A DNA stretch of 64,000 nucleotides from Sorangium cellulosum So0157-2 (GTDB lineage: Bacteria > Myxococcota_A > Polyangia > Polyangiales > Polyangiaceae). This document shows positions 1 to 9,701 of this stretch, piece by piece. Made by a program: the position numbers and the translations under genes. The stretch is taken from the NCBI RefSeq assembly GCF_000418325.1, contig NC_021658.1, forward strand, positions 3,038,001 to 3,102,000. The letters are read 5' to 3'. Each line of letters opens with the position of its first letter. The stretch's first letter is position 1. The notes beneath the pieces were generated by a model. The model was not told the origin of the DNA and did not search any database. It saw only the letters and a list, made by a program, of their open reading frames with translations.

Positions 1-2
1 AA

Positions 3-287
3 GGGAACGAGTTCGACCACGGGGGCAACTCCGGCACGAACCTGGTCCTCGGGAGCAAGGTGTGCCGCTTCAAGGCGCAGCTCGTGCCCTCGGAGCTCGA
101 CGGCGAGCCGACGCTCGCGCTGACCTACGGCGAGAAGGCGTTCGGCAATCCCTGGCCCGTGAGCGCGCTCAAGGACGAGCTGCGGACCCCGTCGCCCGGG
201 CTCGCGCTCGGGCCGGTGCTGCTGCAGTGGCACGAGCGGTGGCACGTCGTGCTCTGGTTCGGGCTGACGCGGGTCGATCCGCAATAA
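3..287 (+). CDS. C-terminal fragment of an unrecognised protein
   Basis: The reading frame is open from the left edge to a TAA at 285-287, giving about 94 residues of C-terminus; the true start lies outside the window. The GTG at 60 is probably internal because the upstream codons (GNEFDHGGNSGTNLVLG) look equally coding. The fragment has no Cys pair, membrane segment or recognisable motif. It ends in an aromatic stretch (WHERWHVVLWFGLTRV). I cannot assign a family. Confidence 0.6.
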   Translation, partial: GNEFDHGGNSGTNLVLGSKVCRFKAQLVPSELDGEPTLALTYGEKAFGNPWPVSALKDELRTPSPGLALGPVLLQWHERWHVVLWFGLTRVDPQ

Positions 288-662
288 CCGGCGCTCCGGT
301 CGATCGGACCGAGAGCGCCGCCCGCGCGCGGCCTCTGCGCCGCGGCGCCGCCGCTCGCGGCGCGGTCGCGCGCAGCCGCTTTGGCGGCGCGCCGCCTCCC
401 AACGACCCACGCGTCGATCTTCCGCGGCATCGGGTCGCACACCATGTCGCAGGCGCGGAGATCCGCTGTTCGATCCGTCCCTCGCCGCGATGTGCGCGTC
501 CTGCGCGGAGTCGGTAGTCAGGGGTATCAGGGCTTACCTTAATCTACTATCGCTTCATTCCTGCTCTTCGCCGGACATACTTCCCGATTTCTACGCTCTG
601 GCCTACGATAGAGACTGGGCGGTAGCAGGGTACCTTTGCTCGCATCGCCCGGGAGGCTCGAA
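288..662. other. Intergenic, no gene seen
   Basis: There is no credible open frame. The last 130 bases (about 530-660) are clearly less GC-rich than the surroundings and probably hold the promoter of the lipoprotein gene at 663, but I cannot place -35/-10 boxes with confidence. Confidence 0.5.
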
Positions 663-2135
663 ATGTTGACTTGGTCGGGCAGGGCGGGAGTCTTGATGGC
701 TGCGATCGCTGTAGCGCCGGGCGTTGTCTCCGGCTGCTCCTGCGGCGATACGGGAGGCACGGCGCCCCCGGCGTCCGGCGGCGCGGGGCCTGGCGGCGCG
801 GGCGGAGACGGCGGCGGGATCGGCACGGGCTTCGGCGGCTTCCCGGCGAATGTCGGCGGAGGCGGCCTGGGACTGGGAGGAAACGGCGCGTGCGAGGGCC
901 TCGAGTGCCAGCAGGTCCACTGCGAGGGCGGGGCGAAGACCACGGTGAGCGGCACCGTCTACGACCCTTCGGGCAAACTGCCCCTCTATAACGTGATTGT
1001 CTACGTTCCCAACGAGCCGCTCGATCCCCTCACCGACGGCGCGACCTGCGATCAATGCAGCGCGACGCTCTCGGGCTCGCCCATCGTGACGGCGCTGACC
1101 GATACGAAAGGGAGCTTCGTCCTGGAGGACGTGCCGGTCGGCGAGGACATCCCGCTCGTCGTCCAGGTGGGCAAGTGGCGGCGCGAGATCAGGCTCCCGG
1201 CGGTCGAGAAATGCAAGGACACCGCGACCGAGGCGGGGACCATCCGGCTGCCGCGCAACAAGGCGGAGGGGCACATCCCCAAGATCGCCCTCACGACGGG
1301 CGGCGCCGATCCGCTCGAGTGCCTGCTGCACAAGCTCGGGATCGACGAGAGCGAGTTCACGCCGGAGACCGGGACGGGGCGGGTCCACCTGTTCGCCGGC
1401 CGCGGCGACGCGGGGCACCCCGTGACGACGCGCTATGCGGACGGCCTCAATCAAGGCGTGGAGTTCACGTCGGCCACGAGCCTCTGGGGGACCGTCGACA
1501 CCCTGCGTCAGTACGACATGGTGATCCTCGCCTGCGAGGGCGATCCCTACGCCGCGGACAAGCCGGAGACGGCGCGCCAGGCCTTGTTCGATTACACCTC
1601 GCTCGGCGGGCGCGTGTTCGCCTCCCACTGGCACAACTACTGGCTGAAGCGGGGGCCGGCTCCGTTCCCGGACACGGCGGTCTGGGACAACATCAACGAG
1701 GACCCGGTGAGCCCCCTCACGGCGCTCGTGGACACCACGCTTCCGAAGGGGCAGGCCCTGGCGGACTGGCTCGTCAACGTCGGCGCCTCGACCGAGCACG
1801 GCGAGATCGTGATCAACGGGGCGCAGCACACGGTGAACGACGTGACCGAGGGCATCTCGACCCGGTGGATCTATTACAACGAGCCCGAGCCGGCAGGCGT
1901 CCAGTACTTCACGTTCAACACGCCCATCGGTGTCGACGAAGATCAACAGTGCGGACGCCTGGTGTTCACAGACATCCATGTCTCCGCGGGAGACGTCACG
2001 GGCCCGCCCTTCCCGGAGGGGTGTTCCACGGACGAGCTGACCCCGCAGGAGAAGGCGCTGCTCTTCATGCTGTTCGACCTGTCGTCCTGCATCGTGCCCG
2101 ACGACGAGGTGCCGCAGGTCCCCATCCCCCACTGA
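663..2135 (+). CDS. Secreted lipoprotein with carboxypeptidase-regulatory-like domain
   Basis: 490 residues. I chose ATG 663 because it begins a lipoprotein signal peptide with lipobox VSGC at Cys25, followed by a Gly/Ala-rich linker (about 30-75). Residues about 95-190 form a beta-sandwich of the carboxypeptidase-regulatory type (SGTVYDPSG, TDTKGSFVLEDVPVG), which usually serves as a cell-surface module. The C-terminal half (about 230-480) contains YDMVILACEG and LGGRVFASHWHNYW, reminiscent of the flavodoxin-like ThuA/GATase fold. No catalytic triad can be assigned. Similar proteins are frequent in myxobacteria and are often mislabelled as enzymes. It is probably an outer-membrane or surface protein, function unknown, and it is monocistronic. 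Confidence 0.85.
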   Translation: MLTWSGRAGVLMAAIAVAPGVVSGCSCGDTGGTAPPASGGAGPGGAGGDGGGIGTGFGGFPANVGGGGLGLGGNGACEGLECQQVHCEGGAKTTVSGTVYDPSGKLPLYNVIVYVPNEPLDPLTDGATCDQCSATLSGSPIVTALTDTKGSFVLEDVPVGEDIPLVVQVGKWRREIRLPAVEKCKDTATEAGTIRLPRNKAEGHIPKIALTTGGADPLECLLHKLGIDESEFTPETGTGRVHLFAGRGDAGHPVTTRYADGLNQGVEFTSATSLWGTVDTLRQYDMVILACEGDPYAADKPETARQALFDYTSLGGRVFASHWHNYWLKRGPAPFPDTAVWDNINEDPVSPLTALVDTTLPKGQALADWLVNVGASTEHGEIVINGAQHTVNDVTEGISTRWIYYNEPEPAGVQYFTFNTPIGVDEDQQCGRLVFTDIHVSAGDVTGPPFPEGCSTDELTPQEKALLFMLFDLSSCIVPDDEVPQVPIPH

Positions 2136-2868
2136 CGCGCTCCGGCCGACCCCGCCCGCCCGCTATCGCCCGCCGCGCAGCCCCGGAGCCCTCTGCCGGG
2201 GCCGAGCGCCGGACATCGGCGTTCTCCTGACGAGCGTCGTATCCCTCCCGAGCTGCCCGCAAACGATGCTCGGCCGCGCGCGGAGGTCGGTCCCCCCCCC
2301 CGCGCGCCGCGCGCGGGGGGGGGGGGACGACCGAGCGTCGGCATGTCCTCAGGGCGCGCCGCAGCGCACCTCCGGAGCCTCCTGCTGCGCTCCGCCGCTG
2401 ACGCGCGACGCCCGCGCGCCTCGTCGCGTCGGTCTTCGCATTGCGCGCGCGCGGCCAGCGGCCCACGCTGCTAGCCACTCCGCCGCTCCGCTCCCCGCGC
2501 CGCGCAGCGACATCGATTGAGCAGAGAAAGACGGCGAGGAGAACGACAGCAGAGACAAGAGGCTGTCGCGGTGGGAAGCACCACGCATCTACGGAATGTC
2601 ATCCATGCATGGTCCGGGGATCCTGCTAGGATGAATCTCGGCCGCAGTGCGGCGCCACATCCGAGCCTGGGTCGCTGGTTTTCGGCTCGCCCGAAGGAGC
2701 ATTCCTACGATGGTCCAGCATCGCCCTACGCCAGCGGCTGCAGGTCGGACCATCGAGCGCGGGCCTCGCGAGGGCGGCCGCGCGCCGCGATCGATCGGGG
2801 TAGCGCACGGCACCGGGCGCACGGAGGCGCTTCCGCCGCAGAGCGAGATGGGGGGTATGTGCGGAGCG
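2136..2868. other. Long intergenic region with a G/C-tract hairpin
   Basis: No gene is supported here. Open frames of up to 120 codons occur only because high GC makes stops rare, and they lack consistent codon bias. The notable feature is a hairpin around 2291-2326: ten C, then GCGCGC, a short loop, and the complement ending in about twelve G. It lies 155 bases past the upstream gene and could act as a terminator, but it has no T run. The homopolymer lengths may be unreliable in the assembly. Confidence 0.5.
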
Positions 2869-3084
2869 ATGGAGGACGATGAAGTTCAGGTCTGTCCTGC
2901 GTCCGTGCCGCCGTCCTCGCGCCGGTACCTCATCGGCCGGCGCGCGGACGCGGGCTGTCCGCTCTGCGCGAGGCGCGCGCGCGGCGGGGCGACCCTCCCG
3001 GGGCTCGGCGGGACGTCGTACCACTTCCTGACCGCCACCTGGGTCGTCCTCATGGTCGGCGAGCCGGCGTCGTCGCAGTCCTGA
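2869..3084 (+). CDS. Possible small protein with a CxxC motif
   Basis: 71 residues from ATG 2869 (GGAG closely upstream; ATG 2848 and 2857 are in-frame alternatives). The third codon positions are almost entirely G or C, much more biased than positions 1 and 2. That is the coding signature of this genome and sets it apart from the shadow frames nearby. The product has CPLC at mid-length and a hydrophobic stretch (YHFLTATWVVLMVG) near the C-terminus. No family is recognised. It may equally be a decayed gene, because the next 150 bases are simple repeats. Confidence 0.35.
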   Translation: MEDDEVQVCPASVPPSSRRYLIGRRADAGCPLCARRARGGATLPGLGGTSYHFLTATWVVLMVGEPASSQS

Positions 3085-3205
3085 TCGGCACCGCGGGATG
3101 GGGCAGCCCTGCTCCGCCGGGATGGGGCAGCCTTGCTCCGCCGGGATGGGGCAACCTGGGCAGGCGCCCCTGTGCTTACCGGAGGCGGCGCCGCAGAGGA
3201 TCGAA
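3085..3205. repeat. Short tandem repeat, GATGGGGCAG type
   Basis: About three copies of a 24-base unit built on CCGGGATGGGGCAGCCTTGC run from roughly 3095 to 3160, with single-base differences between copies. Diverged GATGGGCAGCCCC / GGGCAGGCATCGCT motifs recur at 3345-3435. No open frame is consistent with this being coding. Confidence 0.6.
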
Positions 3206-3287
3206 CCGCCAAGGGCGCCAAGGGCGCCAAGGACGCCAAGGACGCCAAATTGTTGAGACTTCTTGGCGTTCTTGGCGCCTTGGCGGC
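3206..3287. repeat. Palindromic GCCAAGG-type intergenic element
   Basis: The left arm is a run of five GCCAAGG(G/A)C units (3206-3248), a short AT-rich centre follows (AAATTGTTGAGACTTC), and the right arm holds the complement as TTGGCG units (3260-3287). It can fold into a long imperfect hairpin. A related element with GCAAGGG arms lies at 31379-31470. Such arrays are dispersed intergenic repeats in large high-GC genomes; the role here is unknown. Confidence 0.6.
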
Positions 3288-3488
3288 TCCCCGAGTCCCG
3301 CGCTTTCGGTCAGAGTACCGCGCTGCGCGAGAGAGAGCCCTGGGCGGGCATCGCTCGGATTGGCCGTCCTGTCGGGTCGGCAGTCCGCGGCGGTGGCCGC
3401 TGGATGGGCAGCCCCGGGCAGGCATCGCTGTGGATGGGAACAACGCGGGCGGGCGCTCCGCGGCGAGCGGCGCGCCCGGCGTCGAGGC

Positions 3489-4103
3489 TCAGCTGGCCTG
3501 GGTCCGCCGTCCGGCGGTCGCGCGCTTCTGGCCGGCCCGCTGCGCGCGCGGCCGCGCCGACCTCGTGCGCCGCGCGCCACCGCGCCCGGCGGACGGCGTC
3601 TGCCTCGCCGCGCCGCCACGCTGCGGCGCGGCCCGCTTGGCGCCTGCCGGCTTGCGCGCCGTCTTCTGCCCGCCGGCCCCCGCCGGCCCGGTCGCGCCCC
3701 GGCCGCGCCCCGCCGTAGCGCCGGCGGCCCGCTTCCGCGTCGTGGCCGCCTTCTTCGCGGCGGCGCTCCGCGGCCGGGTCGTCTGGCCGGCGGCCGTCTT
3801 CCTCGCCGCGCTGCCCGCCCGCTGCTTCGGCCCGGCCTTCGCCCCCGCCGAGGTGCTCCGCGCCGTGCCCGGCCGCGCGACCGCGCCTGCTCCCGCCTTG
3901 CGCGACCCCTTCCTGGCCTGGGTCGCGCGCCGGGTCGGGCTCGCGGCCTTCCTCGCGCCGCCGGCCGCGGCCCTGGTCCGCCTGCCCGACGCCTTCCGAC
4001 CGGCCTCGCCCTGGGACGTCGCAGGCGAAGGCTGCTCGCGCTCGCCGCTCCCGACCCGCTTTCTCTGCTTGGACGTATCCTTTGCTGTCTCGCCTCTCGG
4101 CAT
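3489..4103 (-). CDS. Histone H1-like basic protein (Lys/Arg/Ala-rich)
   Basis: 204 residues from ATG 4103. That start is preferred over upstream ATG 4151 because a strong GGGGGAGGG ribosome site precedes it by 7 bases. After a short mixed N-terminus (MPRGETAKDTSKQRKR) the protein is nearly all Ala, Arg, Lys, Gly, Thr and Pro, with AAKKAATTRKRA-type motifs like the C-terminal tails of eukaryotic H1 and bacterial HctB/AlgP-like proteins. It has no folded domain, signal peptide or membrane segment. A DNA- or RNA-compacting role is plausible by composition only. Arginine exceeds lysine, which is unusual for H1-type tails. Low complexity lowers confidence that the whole frame is translated. Confidence 0.65.
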   Translation of the reverse strand: MPRGETAKDTSKQRKRVGSGEREQPSPATSQGEAGRKASGRRTRAAAGGARKAASPTRRATQARKGSRKAGAGAVARPGTARSTSAGAKAGPKQRAGSAARKTAAGQTTRPRSAAAKKAATTRKRAAGATAGRGRGATGPAGAGGQKTARKPAGAKRAAPQRGGAARQTPSAGRGGARRTRSARPRAQRAGQKRATAGRRTQAS

Positions 4104-4300
4104 AGAGCCCTCCCCCGAGCTCTCTCGACATGAGCTCGCTCGTGGCCTCATGGTGCCACAGCCTTTCCTCTTTCCCGGTCGGAAAGTCGGCGGGAAGGAC
4201 CGGAATCGAAATCAGGATCTGCTGTAGCCCACCCCGGCGGAGTCGCCTATTGCGCGTCAGGCCCGCGGCAGATCGGCGCCGCAAACCCGCTTGGAAGCGC

Positions 4301-5344
4301 TCAGAAATCCCAGTCGAAGCCGACGCGGGCGCCGCCCTTGAGGTTCCACTGGGCGGGGCGCCGGTGGGTCTCGATCACGTGCTCGACCGCGATGCCGAGG
4401 CCGGCCCACGGCATGATGCCCCGCATCCGCAGGGAAGAGACGCCGACCAGCGCGCCGGCGCGCAGCCCCGGGCTCACGCGGAGGTCGTCCTGGGTGAAGT
4501 ACGCGAGCGACGCGAGCTCGCCTTCGTAGTGCCAGGTGCGGGCGCGGTACCGCAGCACCATCGGCAGCGCGGCGACGAAGCTGATCGGGAAGCGGGTCTT
4601 CGTCGCGGTCTGCTCGAGCTGCGCCGTGCCGCCGAACTCGCCGCCGGCCAGGAACGTCCAGCGCTCGTCGATCCCGCGGCCGAGCAGCAGCCGCGCCGAG
4701 CCGCCGGCGCCGGGGAGGACCCTGCCGCCGGCGCCCTCGAGCACCGCGATGCCGCCCCCCTCCAGGTTGAGCGTGGTCCGGTACGCGTCGGTCTCGCGCC
4801 CCCGGAAGGCCGGCGAGGGGCGGAGCCAGAACGGGCACTCGGCCGGCGCACCGCCGGCGCCGCTCGCGCGGCCCATCGCCTCGGCGAGGAGCGCGCGCAC
4901 CCGCGTGGCGAACAGGAGATCCGCGACCTCGTCGAGGTCTTCTCCGCGACGCCGGAACGCCTCCTCGACGGGACCGCCGAGCTCGACGATCCGGCGGTCG
5001 AGCGCCGCGAGCGCGGCGGCGCGCGTCTCCGCCGTCACCGAGCACACGCTCATCAGCGCCGGCGACATGATCTCGTCGAGCTCGTACCGGTCGATCGTCC
5101 AGCCGAGCGACTGCTGCACCTCGACCATCTTCTCGAGATCGGCGAGCAGGCCGACCACCGCGAGATCGCGCGGCGCGGCCTCCGCGACGGGCGCGGCGAC
5201 GAGGGACGTCGCGAGCAGCGCGGCGATGACGTGCGCCGCGAGCAGCGCGGCGAGGACGCGCGCCGCGCGCCGCGCCGCGACCGCCGTGCCCCACGCCAGC
5301 GCGGACGCCCTTCCCATCGCGCCCCGCACGATCACCCCGCGCAT
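4301..5344 (-). CDS. Predicted outer-membrane beta-barrel protein
   Basis: 347 residues. A long hydrophobic N-terminus (about 28-58, ending AAPVAEAAP) looks like a Sec signal with an extended n-region; an internal ATG at 5317 is an alternative start. The middle is charged and helical (about 60-160, VVGLLADLEKMVEVQQSLGW). The C-terminal half alternates polar and hydrophobic residues with aromatic girdles, and the protein ends in the strand RVGFDWDF with a terminal Phe, as in BAM-assembled outer-membrane proteins. It starts 7 bases after the Cys-rich lipoprotein on the same strand, so the two are probably co-transcribed. No family is recognised. Confidence 0.75.
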   Translation of the reverse strand: MRGVIVRGAMGRASALAWGTAVAARRAARVLAALLAAHVIAALLATSLVAAPVAEAAPRDLAVVGLLADLEKMVEVQQSLGWTIDRYELDEIMSPALMSVCSVTAETRAAALAALDRRIVELGGPVEEAFRRRGEDLDEVADLLFATRVRALLAEAMGRASGAGGAPAECPFWLRPSPAFRGRETDAYRTTLNLEGGGIAVLEGAGGRVLPGAGGSARLLLGRGIDERWTFLAGGEFGGTAQLEQTATKTRFPISFVAALPMVLRYRARTWHYEGELASLAYFTQDDLRVSPGLRAGALVGVSSLRMRGIMPWAGLGIAVEHVIETHRRPAQWNLKGGARVGFDWDF

Positions 5345-5351
5345 CGCCGCG

Positions 5352-6779
5352 TCAGAAGCAGGTGCCGCCGCCGCAGCTCCTGCCCACGCAGAGCAGCAGC
5401 CGGAACGTCTCCGGGCTGTTCATGCACTCGAACCCGCAGACCGCGGAGTCGTTCCCCTCGTCGAGGCAGCCGAAGAAGCACGCCACGTCCTCGGCGCACG
5501 CGGCGCTGGTGAGGCACTGGTTGAGCTGCGCGCAGCAGCCTTCGGCCACGCAGCTCCCGCACTCGGTCCCGTCCGACGGGCAGGCGGGCCCGCCGCAGAG
5601 GCCGTTCTGGCAGTTGTCGTTGCAGCACTCGCCCGAGTCCGCGCAGGGCTGGCCGTCGGGCCTGCACTCGGTCACGCACCCGAGGGCCGGATCGCAGGCG
5701 CCGCTGCAGCAGCTCTCCGCCGAGCCGCAGCTCGCCCCGTTCGGCAAGCAGCCGACGCAGGCGCCCTCGAAGCAGCTCCCGCTGCAGCACGAGGCGTCGG
5801 CCGCGCACCCGCCGCCCTCCGGCGTGCACGGCGTCCGGCAGACGCCGTCCTCGCACGCGCCGCTGCAGCACGCCGCGTCGGACGCGCAGCGGCTGCCGTC
5901 TTCGGCGCATTCGCCGCAGGTCAGCCCGCAGAGCCCGGTCACCTCGCGGACGCAGATCTCGTCCCAGCTGGCGTCGCAGCAGAACGAGTCGAACCGGCAG
6001 ATCTCCGCCACGCAGCCGCCGCACTCCGCCGCGAGGGGCGCGCCGATCGCGCAGGGCCCGTGCGAGCAGGACACGCCCCCGCAGACGCCCTCGTCACAGA
6101 CGCCGGAGCAGCACGCGTCGGCCGAGCCGCACATCTCCCCGTCCGGGCTGCACCCGCCGCAGACGCCCGCGTTGCAGCGCCCGGAACAGCAGTCCGCGCC
6201 CGTGTTGCAGCCGAAGCCGTCGGGCGAGCACGCGAGGCCGCAGGCGCCGCCGCGGCAGACGCCGCTGCAGCACGCGTCGCCGCCTTCGCAGAGCGCGCCG
6301 TTCGGGATGCACGGCGCGCGGCAAGCGCCCTCCTCGCAGCGGAGCGAGCAGCACTGCCCCGCGAAGCTGCACGCGCTCCCGCTCGGGAAGCAGCCCTGCC
6401 CGCACGCTCCGCCCGTGCAGACCCCGGTGCAGCACTGCGCCGCGCTCTGGCACGGGGCCCCGTCGACCGAGCAGCCCTGGCCGCAGAGCCCCTCGGTGCA
6501 CAGCCCGGTGCAGCAGTCGCCCGGGGCGGCGCACGGCGCGCCGTCCTGCGCGCAGCTGCCGCCGCCGCAGATCCCGCGCGCGCACGCGGCGCTGCAGCAG
6601 TCCGCCGCGCCCTCGCAGGGGAGCCCGTCCTCCCGGCACACCGGCGCGTCCGGCCGTGCGTCGGGGGCGCCCCCCGCGTCCGCGAGCTCGGGCAGGCCGA
6701 CGAGCTGCTCGCGGGAGCCGCAGCCGAGGGCCAGCGCCATGAGAACCACCAAGAGAAGGACGGGCGCTCGGGAAAGCAC
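5352..6779 (-). CDS. Cys-rich repeat lipoprotein
   Basis: 475 residues from GTG 6779. I chose it because it opens directly into a lipoprotein signal (VLLLVVLMALALGC, lipobox ALGC); GTG 6809 is an alternative without a ribosome site. The mature protein is about fifteen tandem units of roughly 24 residues following CxxDGxxCxxxxxCCSGxCxxGxCG. This Cys-dense knot resembles Dickkopf/colipase-like or Myxococcus Cys-rich repeats, and each unit should form internal disulphides. Two non-repeat inserts interrupt the array, at about 245-275 (EICRFDSFCCDASWDEICV) and at the C-terminus (CFFGCLDEGNDSAVCGFECMNS). It is a surface lipoprotein of unknown binding partner, first gene of a two-gene unit with the barrel-like protein. 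Confidence 0.8.
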   Translation of the reverse strand: MLSRAPVLLLVVLMALALGCGSREQLVGLPELADAGGAPDARPDAPVCREDGLPCEGAADCCSAACARGICGGGSCAQDGAPCAAPGDCCTGLCTEGLCGQGCSVDGAPCQSAAQCCTGVCTGGACGQGCFPSGSACSFAGQCCSLRCEEGACRAPCIPNGALCEGGDACCSGVCRGGACGLACSPDGFGCNTGADCCSGRCNAGVCGGCSPDGEMCGSADACCSGVCDEGVCGGVSCSHGPCAIGAPLAAECGGCVAEICRFDSFCCDASWDEICVREVTGLCGLTCGECAEDGSRCASDAACCSGACEDGVCRTPCTPEGGGCAADASCCSGSCFEGACVGCLPNGASCGSAESCCSGACDPALGCVTECRPDGQPCADSGECCNDNCQNGLCGGPACPSDGTECGSCVAEGCCAQLNQCLTSAACAEDVACFFGCLDEGNDSAVCGFECMNSPETFRLLLCVGRSCGGGTCF

Positions 6780-7022
6780 GTTCCCGAGGCTATCACGGGC
6801 GCAGTTCACGGCGGGCGGGCGTAACGGTGGGGAAAGCGGCGGGGAACCGTGCGGCGAGGGAGCGGGGAGGGCGCGGTGGGGGCGCGGTGGGAGGCCGGAG
6901 CGGCGGGGGCGCGAACGCCGGGGCAGGGAGCCGTCGGGGATGGGACGACGACGGCGCGGGAGACCTCGGCGGCCCGCCGAACGTTCGGACCCGGGGCCGC
7001 TTCCGATGCTACACTCGCCGGC

Positions 7023-8132
<1,110 letters not shown>

Positions 8133-8138
8133 GGCGGC

Positions 8139-9701
8139 ATGAGCAAGTTCGCGCTGAACACCGCGCTCCCCCGGTACCTGCGCACCGAGAAGGAGCGCAT
8201 CGAGAAGATCGCCAGGGACTACGGGCTCGACTTCTTCCCTGTCGTCTTCGAGATGCTGACGTACGACCAGATGAACGAGATCGCCGCGTACGGCGGCTTC
8301 CCGAGCCGCTACCCGCACTGGCGGTTCGGCATGGAGTACGAGCAGCTCTCGAAGAGCTACGAGTACGGCCTCTCGAAGATCTACGAGATGGTCATCAACA
8401 ACAACCCCTCGTACGCCTACCTGCTCGAGGGCAACTCGCTCACCGACCAGAAGCTCGTGATGGCGCACGTGTTCGGGCACGTCGACTTCTTCAAGAACAA
8501 CTTCTGCTTCCGGTCCACCGACCTCGACCAGCGCGGCCCGATCCTCGACCCCGTGCGCAGGAGCGAGTCCTACGACCCGGACCGCAAGTGGATCGACAAG
8601 ATGGCGAACCACGGCGCCCGCGTGTCGCGCCACATCGAGCGTCACGGCATCAACAAGGTCGAGGCGTTCGTCGACCACTGCCTCTCGCTCGAGAACCTCA
8701 TCGACCCGTGGGCCCCGTTCACCGGCCGCCCGGCGCCCAAGGAGGAAGAGGAGCCCTCGGAGGAGCCGATGGACACGTACAAGCTCCGGGCCAAGGAGTA
8801 CATGGACTCCTTCATCAACCCGGAGGAGATCCTCGCGGCGCAGAAGAAGAAGCGGCAGGAGCAGAAGAAGCCGGAGCGCAGGGTGCCGGAGCGCCCGGAG
8901 CGCGACGTGCTCAAGTTCCTGCTCGACCACGCGCCGCTCGATCGGTGGGAGCGCGACGTGCTCGAGATCATCCGCGAGGAGGCCTACTACTTCGTGCCGC
9001 AGCGCCAGACGAAGATCATGAACGAGGGCTGGGCCTCGTACTGGCACTCGAAGATGATGACCGAGAAGGTCCTCGATGCGTCGGAGATCATCGACTACGC
9101 CGAGAACAACGCCGGTGTCATGGCGACGGCGCCGGGGCGGTTCAACCCCTACAAGGTCGGCGTGGAGCTCTATCGCTACATCGAGGATCGGTGGAACAAG
9201 GGCCGCTTCGGCCGCGAGTGGGAGGAGTGCACCGATCTCGACGCGAAGCGCACCTGGGACATGCGGCTCGGCCTCGGCCGCGAGAAGATCTTCCAGGTGC
9301 GCGCGCTCTACAACGACGTGACCTTCATCGACGAGTTCCTGACGCCGGAGTTCGTGATCGACCAGAAGATGTACACATTCGGCTTCTCCGGCCGGAACGA
9401 CCGGTTCGAGATCGAGAGCCGCGAGTTCAAGGAGGTGAAGGAGAAGCTCCTCTTCCAGCTCACGAATTTCGGCGATCCCTACATCCGCGTCGTCGACGCC
9501 AACTACGGCAACCGCGGGGAGCTCCTGCTCGAGCACGTGCACGGCGGCTTCGACCTGCGCGCCGACTACGCGCGCGAGACGCTCGTGGCGCTCGTCCGCT
9601 GCTGGAAGCGGCCGGTCGGCGTGGCGACGAAGATGGATAACAAGCCTGTGCTGCTCCGCTACGACGGCAAGGAGCACGCGATGACCCCGTACAAGCTGTG
9701 A
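8139..9701 (+). CDS. spoVR: SpoVR family protein
   Basis: 520 residues, the usual family length, from ATG 8139 with AGGGCGG just upstream. The family hallmarks are all visible: [34 protein letters not shown] near the start, the repeated [14 protein letters not shown], a [10 protein letters not shown] segment, and the C-terminal domain with [15 protein letters not shown]. SpoVR is required for the spore cortex in Bacillus, and a homologue (YcgB) belongs to the stationary-phase regulon of Escherichia; the molecular activity is unknown. It is translationally linked to yhbH (6-base gap) and overlaps the downstream TPR lipoprotein gene by 4 bases. Confidence 0.95.
   Translation: MSKFALNTALPRYLRTEKERIEKIARDYGLDFFPVVFEMLTYDQMNEIAAYGGFPSRYPHWRFGMEYEQLSKSYEYGLSKIYEMVINNNPSYAYLLEGNSLTDQKLVMAHVFGHVDFFKNNFCFRSTDLDQRGPILDPVRRSESYDPDRKWIDKMANHGARVSRHIERHGINKVEAFVDHCLSLENLIDPWAPFTGRPAPKEEEEPSEEPMDTYKLRAKEYMDSFINPEEILAAQKKKRQEQKKPERRVPERPERDVLKFLLDHAPLDRWERDVLEIIREEAYYFVPQRQTKIMNEGWASYWHSKMMTEKVLDASEIIDYAENNAGVMATAPGRFNPYKVGVELYRYIEDRWNKGRFGREWEECTDLDAKRTWDMRLGLGREKIFQVRALYNDVTFIDEFLTPEFVIDQKMYTFGFSGRNDRFEIESREFKEVKEKLLFQLTNFGDPYIRVVDANYGNRGELLLEHVHGGFDLRADYARETLVALVRCWKRPVGVATKMDNKPVLLRYDGKEHAMTPYKL

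Noticed and set aside
603..2132. Long minus-strand open frame (about 509 codons) opposite the lipoprotein gene
   Set aside because: It is a mirror frame produced by G/C-ending codons. The plus-strand frame has the signal peptide and domain motifs.
4190..4260. Possible tRNA-like stretch near GGAATCGAAATC
   Set aside because: No acceptor stem, anticodon stem or CCA context can be drawn; only a T-loop-like string is present.
4130..6824. Long plus-strand open frames opposite the barrel and Cys-rich genes
   Set aside because: They are Arg/Ala/Pro-rich shadows. The minus strand shows ordered Cys repeats, signal peptides and a Phe-terminated strand.
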